Below, in pieces: positions 19,818-28,597 of a stretch of DNA of 64,000 nucleotides. Numbering within the stretch: the first letter of the stretch is position 1; each line of letters starts with the position of its first letter. Source of the stretch: Symbiodinium sp. CCMP2592 (Eukaryota; Sar; Dinophyceae; Suessiales; Symbiodiniaceae); the NCBI GenBank assembly GCA_905221615.1, contig CAJNDT010000491.1, positions 732,569-796,568 of the forward strand. Direction: 5' to 3'. A model generated the notes under the pieces. It did no database searches. It saw only the letters and a list, made by a program, of their open reading frames with translations, and was not told the DNA's origin. A program made the position numbers and the translations under genes.

Positions 19818-20060
19818 ATGCTTAACAAGGTCAGAAAATCAAAAGAACAAACAAGAGTAGGAAAAATCCCCGAGAACATTCAGTTTAAAAATAAAATTAC
19901 AAAAAGTATAAATAATTCATCTTATGAAATGATCAGGGGAATTGTAGAAACTGATGTTTCAGCAGTAGCGCAACCACAACTAGAAAAACAAATTTCTAAA
20001 AATATGAATAATTTAAATTCACATAAAAAAAATAATATTAATAATAAAAAATCTAAATAA
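19818..20060 (+). CDS. 80-aa basic protein upstream of the capsid gene
   Basis: A short complete frame, rich in Lys and Asn (MLNKVRKSKEQTRVGKIPEN; HKKNNINNKKSK at the end), ending 10 bp before the major capsid start. Its position between lipase and capsid genes and its basic charge suggest a virion or DNA-binding role. No family is recognised. Confidence 0.55.
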   Translation: MLNKVRKSKEQTRVGKIPENIQFKNKITKSINNSSYEMIRGIVETDVSAVAQPQLEKQISKNMNNLNSHKKNNINNKKSK

Positions 20061-20070
20061 TATATATAAA

Positions 20071-21537
20071 ATGGATTTAGTTATAGCAGAAACTCAGGAT
20101 AATATGATAAATTCCTTACAGTTCGGACTTCCAGAAAGCGCCGCGTATATTACAGATCGTAAACAGGTTCACTTTCCTAGTGTATCCGGAAATGTAATTA
20201 GTAGTAACAATGGTAATAAATATATTAAATTTGTTATCACAGGAGAAGACAACAATTATATTGATATGTCCAGTATTTGTTTATTTTTTGATGTTGTTAA
20301 CACATCACAGACAGCAGGACAATATTTAAGACCTCTAGGAGAAAGTCATACATTTTTTACCCGTTATAGATGCAACGCTGCAGGACAACAAATTAACGAC
20401 ATTGATAATTACAATTTAGTATGTGAAGAAATGAAATCTTTTAAATCTGAAGAAGTAAGAAATTTAGACGATATTCAGGAAGGTTGTTTAACACGATATG
20501 ACAGCAAAATTAATAGACTTTTTGCAACTTCTATTGAAGGTCATGACGCCACTGCAAATACTGGAACAAATATACGAGGAATTGTTTTACCTAAACTTAC
20601 GCGGGCAAATACTACAGGTATTGCACAAGGAAAATTCGTTAGGATGGGTCATAAGCCTTGTTGTGGGTTCGTTCAATCTGGGTATTATCCTCCTATTCGT
20701 TATTGTCCGTTGGAATTTATTTTTGAAATTTGTTCAGATCCACAGGAACCGGTAATTAATCCAGGAACACCAGTTGCTGCAAATCAAGCAGCAGACGATG
20801 TTAACGGTTTATACTTTACCACAAGAAACACCACTACATCATGGGCAATTCAGAACTGCATCCTAAGATGTGAATTAATAACAGTAGACAATTCCGTCAA
20901 TAACAACGTGGTTTCGCATTTATTGAAAGGAGGTCGTCTTAGAATGGTTTATCCCGCCTATCACAGTTTTTCACAAACTTTCTCCACGGGAAATACAGAA
21001 ATCAATATGAATATTGTTAAATCTTCAACTAGATTGTCGCAGATGTTCTTTACACTTAGTAATCCAGCCATACAAAATAGCAATACACCAGGGAATTTTT
21101 CACGAAAAAAATGGAATTGGTTTTATCATCCTATGGCAGTTACCGTTGACAATTTACAAGGTGTTATTGATAGTGATAGGCAGCTTTCATATTATGTTCA
21201 GATCGCTAATAAAAAGTTCCCAGAACAAGCAATTGAAAGTTTATCCGAAGCAATGTATTTCCTACGCCGTGCTGTTAATGTTATGTCTCCGTTTTATGAT
21301 GGTTTTTCAATTGACATTTATAGATACGCTAACGACAAGTTTATAGGAGGAATAAATTTTGATAAACAACCTGATATGAATTTTACCGGTTCTAACACTA
21401 AAATGGGCTCATTATTGACTTTTAAATTGAAAGGGGCTAACCAAACTTTCGCGTTAGGAATTGAACAGGTATATGTTACATTAGTGAGTGAACATGTTTT
21501 TGAACTTTCTGAAAGCGCCTCCACTGTTTTAGACTAA
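20071..21537 (+). CDS. probable major capsid protein (double jelly-roll), 488 aa
   Basis: An intact 488-codon frame. It opens MDLVIAETQDNMINSLQFGL and has the strand-rich texture of PLV/Polinton capsids: YIKFVITGEDNNYIDMSSIC, LFFDVVNTSQ, a loop-rich middle, FYHPMAVTVDNLQGVIDSDR-like segments, and FKLKGANQTFALGIEQVYVT near the end. The length and its place between penton and fibre genes fit the major capsid role. The assignment rests on context and texture; no short diagnostic motif exists. Leader AATAATATATATAAA directly precedes the ATG, as for other structural genes. No frameshift. Confidence 0.75.
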   Translation: MDLVIAETQDNMINSLQFGLPESAAYITDRKQVHFPSVSGNVISSNNGNKYIKFVITGEDNNYIDMSSICLFFDVVNTSQTAGQYLRPLGESHTFFTRYRCNAAGQQINDIDNYNLVCEEMKSFKSEEVRNLDDIQEGCLTRYDSKINRLFATSIEGHDATANTGTNIRGIVLPKLTRANTTGIAQGKFVRMGHKPCCGFVQSGYYPPIRYCPLEFIFEICSDPQEPVINPGTPVAANQAADDVNGLYFTTRNTTTSWAIQNCILRCELITVDNSVNNNVVSHLLKGGRLRMVYPAYHSFSQTFSTGNTEINMNIVKSSTRLSQMFFTLSNPAIQNSNTPGNFSRKKWNWFYHPMAVTVDNLQGVIDSDRQLSYYVQIANKKFPEQAIESLSEAMYFLRRAVNVMSPFYDGFSIDIYRYANDKFIGGINFDKQPDMNFTGSNTKMGSLLTFKLKGANQTFALGIEQVYVTLVSEHVFELSESASTVLD

Positions 21538-21585
21538 GTGAAATAAAAACATTATTATATTAAATATAATCTACTTAATATAATA

Positions 21586-23832
21586 ATGGCATCTATAAAT
21601 AATCTCAACACAGTTTATGCGAATGAAATATATAAAATATTTTCCACAGGAGTTAGTGAAATAGGCGACACATACGCTACGAAAGACGATCTTAACAACC
21701 TTAATTTTTCAACGGAAATAACAGCAAACGCTGACGCAATAGCAGTTTTAAGCACAAAACAATTACAAAATTTCAATAATATTAATTCAATTAATACTGA
21801 TTTAACTAATAATTACCAAACTAACACAGTTCTAGCTACCAATTTTTACAATAAAACAGAAATAGATACTACATTTACTAATTATTACACATCCACACAA
21901 ATAGACACAAATTTATCTACTAATTACCAAAACAACACATTGTTAGCTACAAATTTTTATAATAAGGGAGAGGTAGATACATTAGTAGCAGGTGCAGGAG
22001 GTGGTGGTGGATACACTGATACACAGATTGATGACAAACTAAATTTAAAAGCGGATTTATCATTGTTTACCGATAATGCTAGTTTCTTTCCAGTAATAGA
22101 TTTATCAAGACCGACTATTATACATTTAGGAATGACTTTAAAAAACTCAACAATCAATGTAGAACCATTAGAGGGCTTACTTTTCAGTAATCAGTTCGGA
22201 GCAGAACCAGACAGAAATGTAGCAGTATTCAGAAATCAAACAAATTATATAACTTTAAAAGGAAATAAAATTATATCAAATGCCACAAGTGACGACAGCG
22301 TTGTAGACTTAAATTTAAATCCATCGGGAAATGTTAATATAACTAATGATTTATCTGTTGGAAATATCAACTTAACAAGTAATTTAACAGTTGGCGGTGA
22401 TATTAATTTAACAACTAATTTAATAGTAGATGGTGATATTCAATTTACTAATGCTAATACAAGTATTGAAAGATATACAAATGCTACAAAATCTAATATA
22501 TCAATGGATTTATCAATAAATGAAACAACGAGTGCTATAAGATTAATTAACGGAACTAATGACGATACTGATACAAATACATATATAGAATGTAATAATA
22601 CAACAGGAGGAACAACACTATTCAAACCTACATATTTTAAAGATAATATATTTTATGAAACTGATAATTTTAATGTTTCTAATAATTCAGGACTAACGAT
22701 TTACAAGCCAACAACAGACGCAAGTAATGTTGTAGCGATTGCTAACAACAGCGGGAAAATAAGATTTAGAGGTTTTAGTATTGATGCATATAATACCAAT
22801 GACTCATCACAACAATTGTTTTTAAATATGAATAATAGTAACGCCGTAAGATGTAATAAGTTAGGTATAGGAGCTAATGCAGTTGTAGATGTTCTTAATG
22901 TGAATGGTGGCAATTCTAATTTTACTTCTACCGTAAGGTTTAACGGAGCTACTACTTTTAACAATGAAATATTAATATGGAATAATAGCAAAATGTATAG
23001 AAGAGCCGACGCCAATAATTCATTAAATTTAATAACAAACGATGAAATAAATTTTTCATTTCAAGCTAACAGAGCAACTGACCCGACAACAGCAACAATA
23101 GCATTACAACTAACTGATACTAACGGAATAACATTAAACAGAGCGGTCACAAATAATTTAACTTTTAATAGCATTGGTGATATAACAGCAGAAGCAAGTT
23201 TAAGAGTATGGGGTGATATATTATTTCAACACTCATCAGGCATTAAGGAAACATTAAATGGAAGCGATTATGATTTAGATATAAGAAATGGAGATACAGA
23301 TAGAGCGATTAATTTTGTCATAGGAACTATAGGAAGCACACCAGAAATTCAATTAACAGAAGGAAAAGTAAATTTATTAGGTAATTTGGAAATAACACAT
23401 ACTGATGTATCAGGATCACAAAGAGTATTAATAAATAATCCCGATACAGATGGATTTATCAGATTAAGTAATAATAATTTATCTAGATTGGATGCAACAA
23501 ATACAGGCGTTGATGTTTATGGTGACCTTTCATACACAGGGTCATTAATTCCTTCATCTGATAAAAGATTAAAGAAAGATATAAAAGAAATAAATAGTAA
23601 AAAAGCTGTAGAATTAATAAAACATATTAAACCTAAAACTTATCATTTTGTTGATGATAGATTAGAAGGTAAATCATGCTGTGGATTTATTGCTAATGAT
23701 TTTATGGAATATAAGAAGATGCCGGATGAATGGCAAAATTTAGTAAAAGAAGGAAGAGATGGATATTTAAAATTTGACTATACGATTACTACTCCGATTT
23801 TATGGAGTGCTTTACAAGCAACAATAAATTAA
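21586..23832 (+). CDS. fibre-like protein with S74 chaperone domain, 748 aa
   Basis: The N-terminal part has repeats around NNYQTNTVLATNFYNKTEID and NYQNNTLLATNFYNKGEVDT, as in trimeric fibre shafts, then a Gly hinge (AGAGGGGGYTDTQ). A long Asn/Thr-rich beta region follows (for example INLTSNLTVGGDINLTTNL). The C-terminus is a Peptidase_S74 intramolecular chaperone: SSDKRLKKDIKEINSKKAV with the Ser/Lys dyad, then CCGFIANDF. Such domains trimerise fibres and cut themselves off. The frame stops at TAA (23830-23832), but an in-frame coiled coil continues to 23895. It probably binds the host surface. Confidence 0.85.
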   Translation: MASINNLNTVYANEIYKIFSTGVSEIGDTYATKDDLNNLNFSTEITANADAIAVLSTKQLQNFNNINSINTDLTNNYQTNTVLATNFYNKTEIDTTFTNYYTSTQIDTNLSTNYQNNTLLATNFYNKGEVDTLVAGAGGGGGYTDTQIDDKLNLKADLSLFTDNASFFPVIDLSRPTIIHLGMTLKNSTINVEPLEGLLFSNQFGAEPDRNVAVFRNQTNYITLKGNKIISNATSDDSVVDLNLNPSGNVNITNDLSVGNINLTSNLTVGGDINLTTNLIVDGDIQFTNANTSIERYTNATKSNISMDLSINETTSAIRLINGTNDDTDTNTYIECNNTTGGTTLFKPTYFKDNIFYETDNFNVSNNSGLTIYKPTTDASNVVAIANNSGKIRFRGFSIDAYNTNDSSQQLFLNMNNSNAVRCNKLGIGANAVVDVLNVNGGNSNFTSTVRFNGATTFNNEILIWNNSKMYRRADANNSLNLITNDEINFSFQANRATDPTTATIALQLTDTNGITLNRAVTNNLTFNSIGDITAEASLRVWGDILFQHSSGIKETLNGSDYDLDIRNGDTDRAINFVIGTIGSTPEIQLTEGKVNLLGNLEITHTDVSGSQRVLINNPDTDGFIRLSNNNLSRLDATNTGVDVYGDLSYTGSLIPSSDKRLKKDIKEINSKKAVELIKHIKPKTYHFVDDRLEGKSCCGFIANDFMEYKKMPDEWQNLVKEGRDGYLKFDYTITTPILWSALQATIN

Positions 23833-23895
23833 GTAGAAAAGTTGAAGAAGGAAGTAAATAAGTTAAAGAAGAAGAATAGAAGCGATAGTGATTAA
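23833..23895 (+). other. in-frame coiled-coil extension after the fibre stop
   Basis: Directly after the TAA the same frame reads VEKLKKEVNKLKKKNRSDSD and then TAA. S74 chaperones in phages usually end in such a helical coil. One base change (AAA or CAA to TAA) would explain the stop. Readthrough is an alternative. Confidence 0.6.
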
Positions 23896-23921
23896 AAAAA
23901 TATATAAATTAATATATATAC

Positions 23922-24131
23922 ATGGGTTCTAGATCGTCCAAATCTATGGCTAGTGAAAATATTAAAAAGATAAAAGAATTAGATATAAATGAAAAGACCA
24001 AAGCGGATATCTTATTATTTGATACCTTGAAGGATTGTATAGAAAGGATTGAAAAATTAGAAGAAACGAAGAGTGATAAAATATATTATAAATTACCAGC
24101 TGTGAATTTATGTAGTTATTCATTGATTTGA
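23922..24131 (+). CDS. 69-aa protein with possible myristoylation signal
   Basis: A short complete frame opening MGSRSSKSMASENIKKIKEL. Gly 2 with Ser 6 fits an N-myristoylation context. The rest is helical and charged (DTLKDCIERIEKLEETKSDK). A TATATA-rich leader ends at the ATG. It lies after the fibre gene and may be a membrane-associated virion protein, although that is inferred from the N-terminus only. Confidence 0.5.
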   Translation: MGSRSSKSMASENIKKIKELDINEKTKADILLFDTLKDCIERIEKLEETKSDKIYYKLPAVNLCSYSLI

Positions 24132-24524
24132 TGATATAATATTATTTTTTTAATAAAATAATATTATATATCGGGTTTAGGGTTTAGGATATATATTGAA
24201 TTTTTATACTGCTTTTGCACATGTGCAATTCGGCATATGCATTCTGACATGAGTGTGGTTGCAGTGGCTGAACTTGTTGTTTTTCCCGCAGTCATTTTCG
24301 CTACCGAACCGTCCATATATCTCCTCTATTCCTTTCTTTTCTTGTGAGCCATGTCTTTCGTTCATCTCATGCCGGCGAGCGACGAAGACATGGTGATCCT
24401 TGCTATTTGACTCAATAACAACATTATTATAGATTCATGTGTTTTGTTGGTATAACTGAGGCAACGTCCAAGACGACGTTTCGAGCACCTTGACAGAATT
24501 TGTTTGTATTTTTTTTGTTAAATC
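24132..24524. other. leader of GC-richer module 2, with short ORF
   Basis: Contains two and a half TTTAGGG units (24173-24188), then the repeated leader (ACATGTGCAATTCGGCATAT, 24219 on), then a short frame at 24351 (MSFVHLMPASDEDMVILAI) that soon stops. The short frame may be a first exon of the gene at 24525-24968. The leader matches 13396-13446. Confidence 0.4.
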
Positions 24525-24968
24525 ATGTTGTGTTTTACAACCAAGGACTGGCAATTGGGCTACGAGTTCTTTTTGAAGTGGGAGAAGGAGTGCCAGGTTT
24601 GGGAGGGCGAATGGATGAAAGAGGAGGATGACAATATGAGAAAGGTTATGGAGTATGAGAAGAAGAGGAGGTTGGAAAAAGAGGAGAAAGAAAAAGAGGA
24701 GAAAGAAAAAGAGGAGAAAGAACAAGAGGAGAAAGAAAAAGAGGAGAGGAGAAGCAAGGCAGTGTCTTGGTTGCAACTATTTGGTTGTTTTATGCTTTTT
24801 TATTTGTATATGCAGGTTGTTGAAATGTTTTACATAACTGAGGTTGCCAACACGAACCTGCCGATGGCATTCCAAAAGCCAAGAGCGAAAGCAAGGCCAA
24901 CAACAACATCAAAATCAATGCCTCATCCAAGAGTCATTCCACCTCCTGTGAAAAAACAGATGAAGTGA
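24525..24968 (+). CDS. 147-aa protein with charged helix and membrane segment
   Basis: The N-terminal part is aromatic (MLCFTTKDWQLGYEFFLKWE), followed by a long uninterrupted Glu/Lys helix built on EEKEKEEKEKEEKEQEEK (a purine-rich 15-bp DNA repeat), one membrane segment (LQLFGCFMLFYLYMQVVEMF) and a basic Pro-rich tail. It is GC-richer than adjacent viral genes and is followed at 25020-25101 by a GC-rich stretch ending in the GCTGGGAAGGGTT seen at the end of module 1. A cargo gene is possible; no family is recognised. Confidence 0.5.
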   Translation: MLCFTTKDWQLGYEFFLKWEKECQVWEGEWMKEEDDNMRKVMEYEKKRRLEKEEKEKEEKEKEEKEQEEKEKEERRSKAVSWLQLFGCFMLFYLYMQVVEMFYITEVANTNLPMAFQKPRAKARPTTTSKSMPHPRVIPPPVKKQMK

Positions 24969-25173
24969 CTTGAATGAATTATACTGATAAAAAAAAATCA
25001 CCAAATACCACAAAACCCATCCAAGGTGATCCACTGGACGATGGGCGCTGTGATCTTCGCTCGGGGGTGCCAAAATGAAGGAGACCGCTGGGAAGGGTTA
25101 TATACAAATAAAATAATATATTTATGATTGAAATAAATAATATTTTGAAATACATAATATATATATATATATA

Positions 25174-25944
25174 TTATTGAATTTCTGAAGATATAGTCAT
25201 AGCGTTTTCAAAGCGAATAAAGAACATACGATTTATATCTTTTGCATTTGTATTTATATATAAGAATGAATAGGGAGCATCGTTTATAGCTATTCTATAC
25301 ATTTCATATAATTCTTCTTTATTTACCAATGCGGAATTTTCTTCTAGAAATGAATTTACTTCATTCATATTTTTCAATCGGAATATAAATAAAGCCGAAG
25401 CGTTTAACCTTACAATAGGAGCTAGGACATTATATTTCTGAGTAGATAACAATACAGATATAGCATTATGGCGACCACGGGTAAATAATGAATGTAATAT
25501 ATTTGAATACCTTACGAATTTTGGGTCGTCCGCGAAATCATCAATGACGATTAATATTGAATGTAAATTCTTTTGTTTATTCTTTTTTTGGTAATCTATA
25601 ACTTTATGTTGAGTTTTTATAATTTGATTTAATGCTTCAGGGTTATATTCTTCAAAATATGTTTTTTCTTTTTCGGTATCTACATTCATATGATCAGATA
25701 TATGTTTTTTTACACTATTCCATGTGTCATCAACATGAACACTAGGACTGAATATAAATATTCTTTCAAAGGAACCTTTATAAATATTCAATATGAGATT
25801 TTGGATCAATACAGTTTTACCACCAGTTGATGAAGCAACTAATATACCACGGAATGGAAGCGACGGCATCATATCATATTTTGAGTGTTTGTATGTATAT
25901 TCTGGAATATCTATTGGTTTGACGATGGGAATGGTATTATTCAT
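25174..25944 (-). CDS. genome-packaging ATPase (FtsK/HerA type)
   Basis: The domain opens with PFRGILVASSTGGKTVLIQN, a Walker A of the A32/FtsK-HerA kind (SSTGGKT). Walker B is SILIVIDDFADD. The sensor region is SVLLSTQKYNVL, and the arginine-finger region is HSLFTRGRHNAIS. The order and spacing match PLV, Polinton and virophage packaging ATPases of about 250 residues. The frame is open to 25977 but Met 12 (MNNTIPIVKP, 25944) is the likelier start, because the AAAATCTATG leader lies just before it. It pumps DNA into the capsid. The frame is intact. Confidence 0.92.
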   Translation of the reverse strand: MNNTIPIVKPIDIPEYTYKHSKYDMMPSLPFRGILVASSTGGKTVLIQNLILNIYKGSFERIFIFSPSVHVDDTWNSVKKHISDHMNVDTEKEKTYFEEYNPEALNQIIKTQHKVIDYQKKNKQKNLHSILIVIDDFADDPKFVRYSNILHSLFTRGRHNAISVLLSTQKYNVLAPIVRLNASALFIFRLKNMNEVNSFLEENSALVNKEELYEMYRIAINDAPYSFLYINTNAKDINRMFFIRFENAMTISSEIQ

Positions 25945-26016
25945 TATTTTTACATAGATTTTTTTTATAAATATCATAGTTTAAATATTATGGATTAATA
26001 TGTTTAAAAATTAATT

Positions 26017-26254
26017 TGTAGTATATATTGACAGGGCAGTGTGCCATTTGAAATAAAGGAGAAGGAAAAGCCCCCAATGGCAAGTGTTGCACTACATAAG
26101 ATAGAGACTAATTAGTTTGATATGAATTCATAATTTTATATCTTACACATTCCCCGATGTAAAATATAAAATTATAAATATATTTTTTTAAAAAAAATAT
26201 ATAGAAATTTTTATAATAAAAATATTTTAAAGAAAAAATTCTATTATAATATAT
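26017..26254. other. AT-rich intergenic, no gene seen
   Basis: Holds GACAGGGCAGTGTGCCATTT and an AATAAAGGAGAAGG tract, then AT-rich sequence with TTTTAAAGAAAAAATTCTAT just before the next start codon. That tract is a variant of the TGTTCTAAAG box. No open frame of note. Confidence 0.5.
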
Positions 26255-26625
26255 ATGGAAAATAATACTTTGGAAAAAATGTTAAACGAATTGACGATGG
26301 ACGATATTAAGGAACAACTGGCACTATATCAAAAACTTTATTATCATAAAAAAAGTCAGAACAAACATACTACGAAGTTAAAAAAGAAAGTGCTAGACAA
26401 TACCATAAACGAAAAGCTTTAGATAAAATATTAAATGATAAAAATATTGATATAATGGATAAATTAGAACTCACCGAAACTAAAGCAGGTATCAAGGTTA
26501 AAAAAAATCAAAAATACACACTTGACAATGTTGTTATGTTAAAGCCTTCAAAAAAGAAAACAGAAAAGAAAAAAGACACAGAAACTACAGAAACCTCAAC
26601 TGAAAATGAGAATAAAAATGCATAA
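26255..26625 (+). CDS. small lysine-rich PLV protein, frameshifted
   Basis: It starts MENNTLEKMLNELTMDDIKE and stays in frame to YYHKK. The coding then continues one base over as EQTYYEVKKESARQYHKRKA and ends in a Lys/Glu/Thr-rich tail (KKKTEKKKDTETTETSTENE). The switch lies in an A7 run at 26348-26354, and one more A would keep a single frame. Taken as one gene it encodes about 123 residues. No family is recognised. It precedes the 23-bp repeats and the replication block. Confidence 0.55.
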
Positions 26626-26643
26626 GGTGAACAAGGAAAAGCT

Positions 26644-26735
26644 TCCAATTTTGAGCTGGATGAGGTTCCAATTTTGAGCTGGATGAGGTTCCAATTTTGA
26701 GCTGGATGAGGTTCCAATTTTGAGCTGGAACCTTT
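26644..26735. repeat. 23-bp tandem repeat
   Basis: Three full units and a partial one of TTCCAATTTTGAGCTGGATGAGG. Relatives of the unit (GGTTCCAGTTGATAATTGG, GGTTCCAGGTTGGAGCTGG) continue to about 26815 and include the inverted pair GGTTCCAG / CTGGAACC. It lies between a small gene and the zinc-protein gene, so it could be a regulatory array or an origin-like element. Confidence 0.85.
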
Positions 26736-26959
26736 TAAATAAAGGGGGAAATGAGGTTCCAGTTGATAATTGGAAGGGGTTCCAGGTTGGAGCTGGAACC
26801 TGTTCCCTGTTCTAATTGGTAGGTGAAATTTTGGGAATAAAATTCTTAAAAAATATACAGAAATTTTTATTATAAAAATTTTTGTTAAAAAAAATATAGA
26901 AATTTTTATTATATTTTTTTATTAAAAAAATATATAGAAATTTTTATTATAAATTTTTT

Positions 26960-27001
26960 TCTTAAAAAAATGTTCTAAAGAAAAAATCTATACTAATATA
27001 T
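26960..27001 (+). promoter_or_regulatory. class 1 PLV promoter box (27002 gene)
   Basis: CTTAAAAAAATGTTCTAAAG then AAAAAATCTATACTAATATA, ending at the ATG. The TGTTCTAAAGAAAAAA core and its distance to a TATA-like stretch are shared with the boxes before 28598, 29319 and 33836. Confidence 0.65.
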
Positions 27002-27511
27002 ATGACAGTTCTCTGTCCAGGATGTGCTGACCAAAAGGTCACAGGAAAACTATTATGTAAACAGGTTTTACAAGAAGATGCATTTAATTTAATAAATTCC
27101 TTTAATAGGTGCGAAAGGTGCGACGACATAGTTAATACCAGATTGTTCATAGAGACATATAACTCTGAAACATGGCTTATACTTCACCATGCGCGAGTTT
27201 TACAAAGCATAAAGACAGAAGTTAATGACAAGAATATAAACAAACATATTAATAAACATTCAATGTGTTATTTAAGATATGTCGGACATTGTTTAAGTTA
27301 TGGACATACACCGTCAGATAGACAAACATGTGAGAGTGAGAGAGATATATTAAACATGATACAGAAGAGGAAAAATAGAAAAAAAGGAGATGAAGATATA
27401 AATCTAAAAAAATTATCATTTGATTTTTTTAGAAACATGATTCTAAAAAAGTTTGATCATAAAAATGCCCAGTTTATGATAAGAATGCTTTATAAAATAC
27501 TATACTATTGA
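27002..27511 (+). CDS. 169-aa CxxC protein
   Basis: It opens MTVLCPGCADQKVTGKLLCK and has a second pair in FNRCERCDDIVN, giving two Cys-x2-Cys knuckles about 33 residues apart. The rest is helical with scattered Cys/His (CYLRYVGHCLSYGHTPSDRQ), and the C-terminus is DFFRNMILKKFDHKNAQFMI. Layout and leader resemble the two paralogues at 28598 and 33836. It is probably a zinc-binding regulatory protein of the replication block. The function is unknown. Confidence 0.65.
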   Translation: MTVLCPGCADQKVTGKLLCKQVLQEDAFNLINSFNRCERCDDIVNTRLFIETYNSETWLILHHARVLQSIKTEVNDKNINKHINKHSMCYLRYVGHCLSYGHTPSDRQTCESERDILNMIQKRKNRKKGDEDINLKKLSFDFFRNMILKKFDHKNAQFMIRMLYKILYY

Positions 27512-27533
27512 ATATAATCTAATTCTTTTTATT

Positions 27534-28471
27534 ATGAGCGACGGCGAGGATAATAAAAAGAATTCAATAATAAATGATATCTATTTTGATAGAGCAGGCT
27601 TTGGAAGCAAAAAGCAAACATTAAAATATGCAAGAGAAAAAGATAAAACCATTACAATGGCTGATGTTGATAAATTTTTAGGGAAAATGTGGAACAGAAG
27701 AAGCAGATAAGAGGCAAAAATTCATTTATAGCCCCGGAACCATTTTATGAATTTCAATTTGATTTATTTTTTATAACTGACCTTGAAAATCAAAAATTTA
27801 AGGTCGGAGCAATAATGATAGATGTTTTTAGTCGGTTTATGGTGGTAGTCCCGATTAAAAGCAAAGACGAAGGCAATGTAGCATCGGCAATGATTGAAGG
27901 ATTTAATAAAATGGGAGGAAAACCAAAAATATTATATACCGACGACGAGGGAGCATTACAAAATGCAAGCATTCAAGAATATTTAAACAAGGAAGGAATA
28001 CAACACCACAGAACGAGAGCACAGAACGAGAGCACATGCAAATTTTAGCGAGAGAGCAATTAGAACTTTTAAGGACATGCTTTACAAAAGAGTTGAAGCG
28101 GATGAAAAAAAGGTAAAACGAATATTCAATGGACAGACTATATTTTTGAAGTTTTATTAACATATAATAATAAAATGGAACATTCAACTATTAAAATGAC
28201 ACCGAAGGAAGCAATGAAGGAGAAGAACGAACTTAAGGCAAAACAGAACATGACAAACCAAGCAACCAGAACTAGAAAATATCCTAATATATCTGTAGGT
28301 GACAAGGTGAGAATTTACAGAAAAAAGAAACCGGGAGAAAAGGAAAGAGTCGGAATATGGGGAAAAGAAACACACGAAATAGAAAAAATAGAACAGAGAA
28401 ATAACCAAAGCAATTTTTATGTGAAAGGGAGCAACCGACCATATTTACGATTTGAACTTTTAAAACTTTAA
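27534..28471 (+). pseudogene. rve (DDE) integrase, three disruptions
   Basis: The N-terminal part starts MSDGEDNKKNSIINDIYFDR. The catalytic core reads FYEFQFDLFFITDLENQKFK (first Asp), IDVFSRFMVVVPIKSKDEG, KPKILYTDDEGALQNASIQE (second Asp) and, after a break, NFSERAIRTFKDMLYKRV (Glu). The C-terminal part is HSTIKMTPKEAMKEKNELKA, followed by a chromodomain-like or SH3-like VGDKVRIYRKKKPGEKERVG. This is the Polinton-type integrase that would make the 5-bp duplication. The breaks are a missing A at 27684-27687, a 13-bp tandem duplication (28010-28022, 28023-28035) and a missing A at 28105-28111. Confidence 0.9.
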
Positions 28472-28558
28472 AAAAATATATAGAAATTTTTATTATAGAA
28501 ATTTTTATTATAAAAAAATATATAGAAATTTTTATTATAAATTTTTTTCTTAAAAAAA

Positions 28559-28597
28559 TGTTCTAAAGAAAAAAATCTATAGTATTATATATACAGG
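28559..28597 (+). promoter_or_regulatory. class 1 PLV promoter box (28598 gene)
   Basis: TGTTCTAAAGAAAAAAATCT then ATAGTATTATATATACAGG and the ATG. It is preceded by two ATATATAGAAATTTTTATTA units. It is almost identical to the box before 33836, whose gene also shares the first 33 codons. Confidence 0.65.

Noticed and set aside
24173-24188. TTTAGGG units inside the PLV as a telomere seed
   Set aside because: Only about two units are present, far from any element end. Chance is a sufficient explanation.
25020-25080. Possible C-terminal half of ubiquitin (a frame with DPLDDGRCDLRSG) in module 2
   Set aside because: The similarity to the LEDGRTLADY region is short, and the Gly-Gly end and flanking residues are missing. 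A similar weak match at 15795-15840 shows it is not specific.
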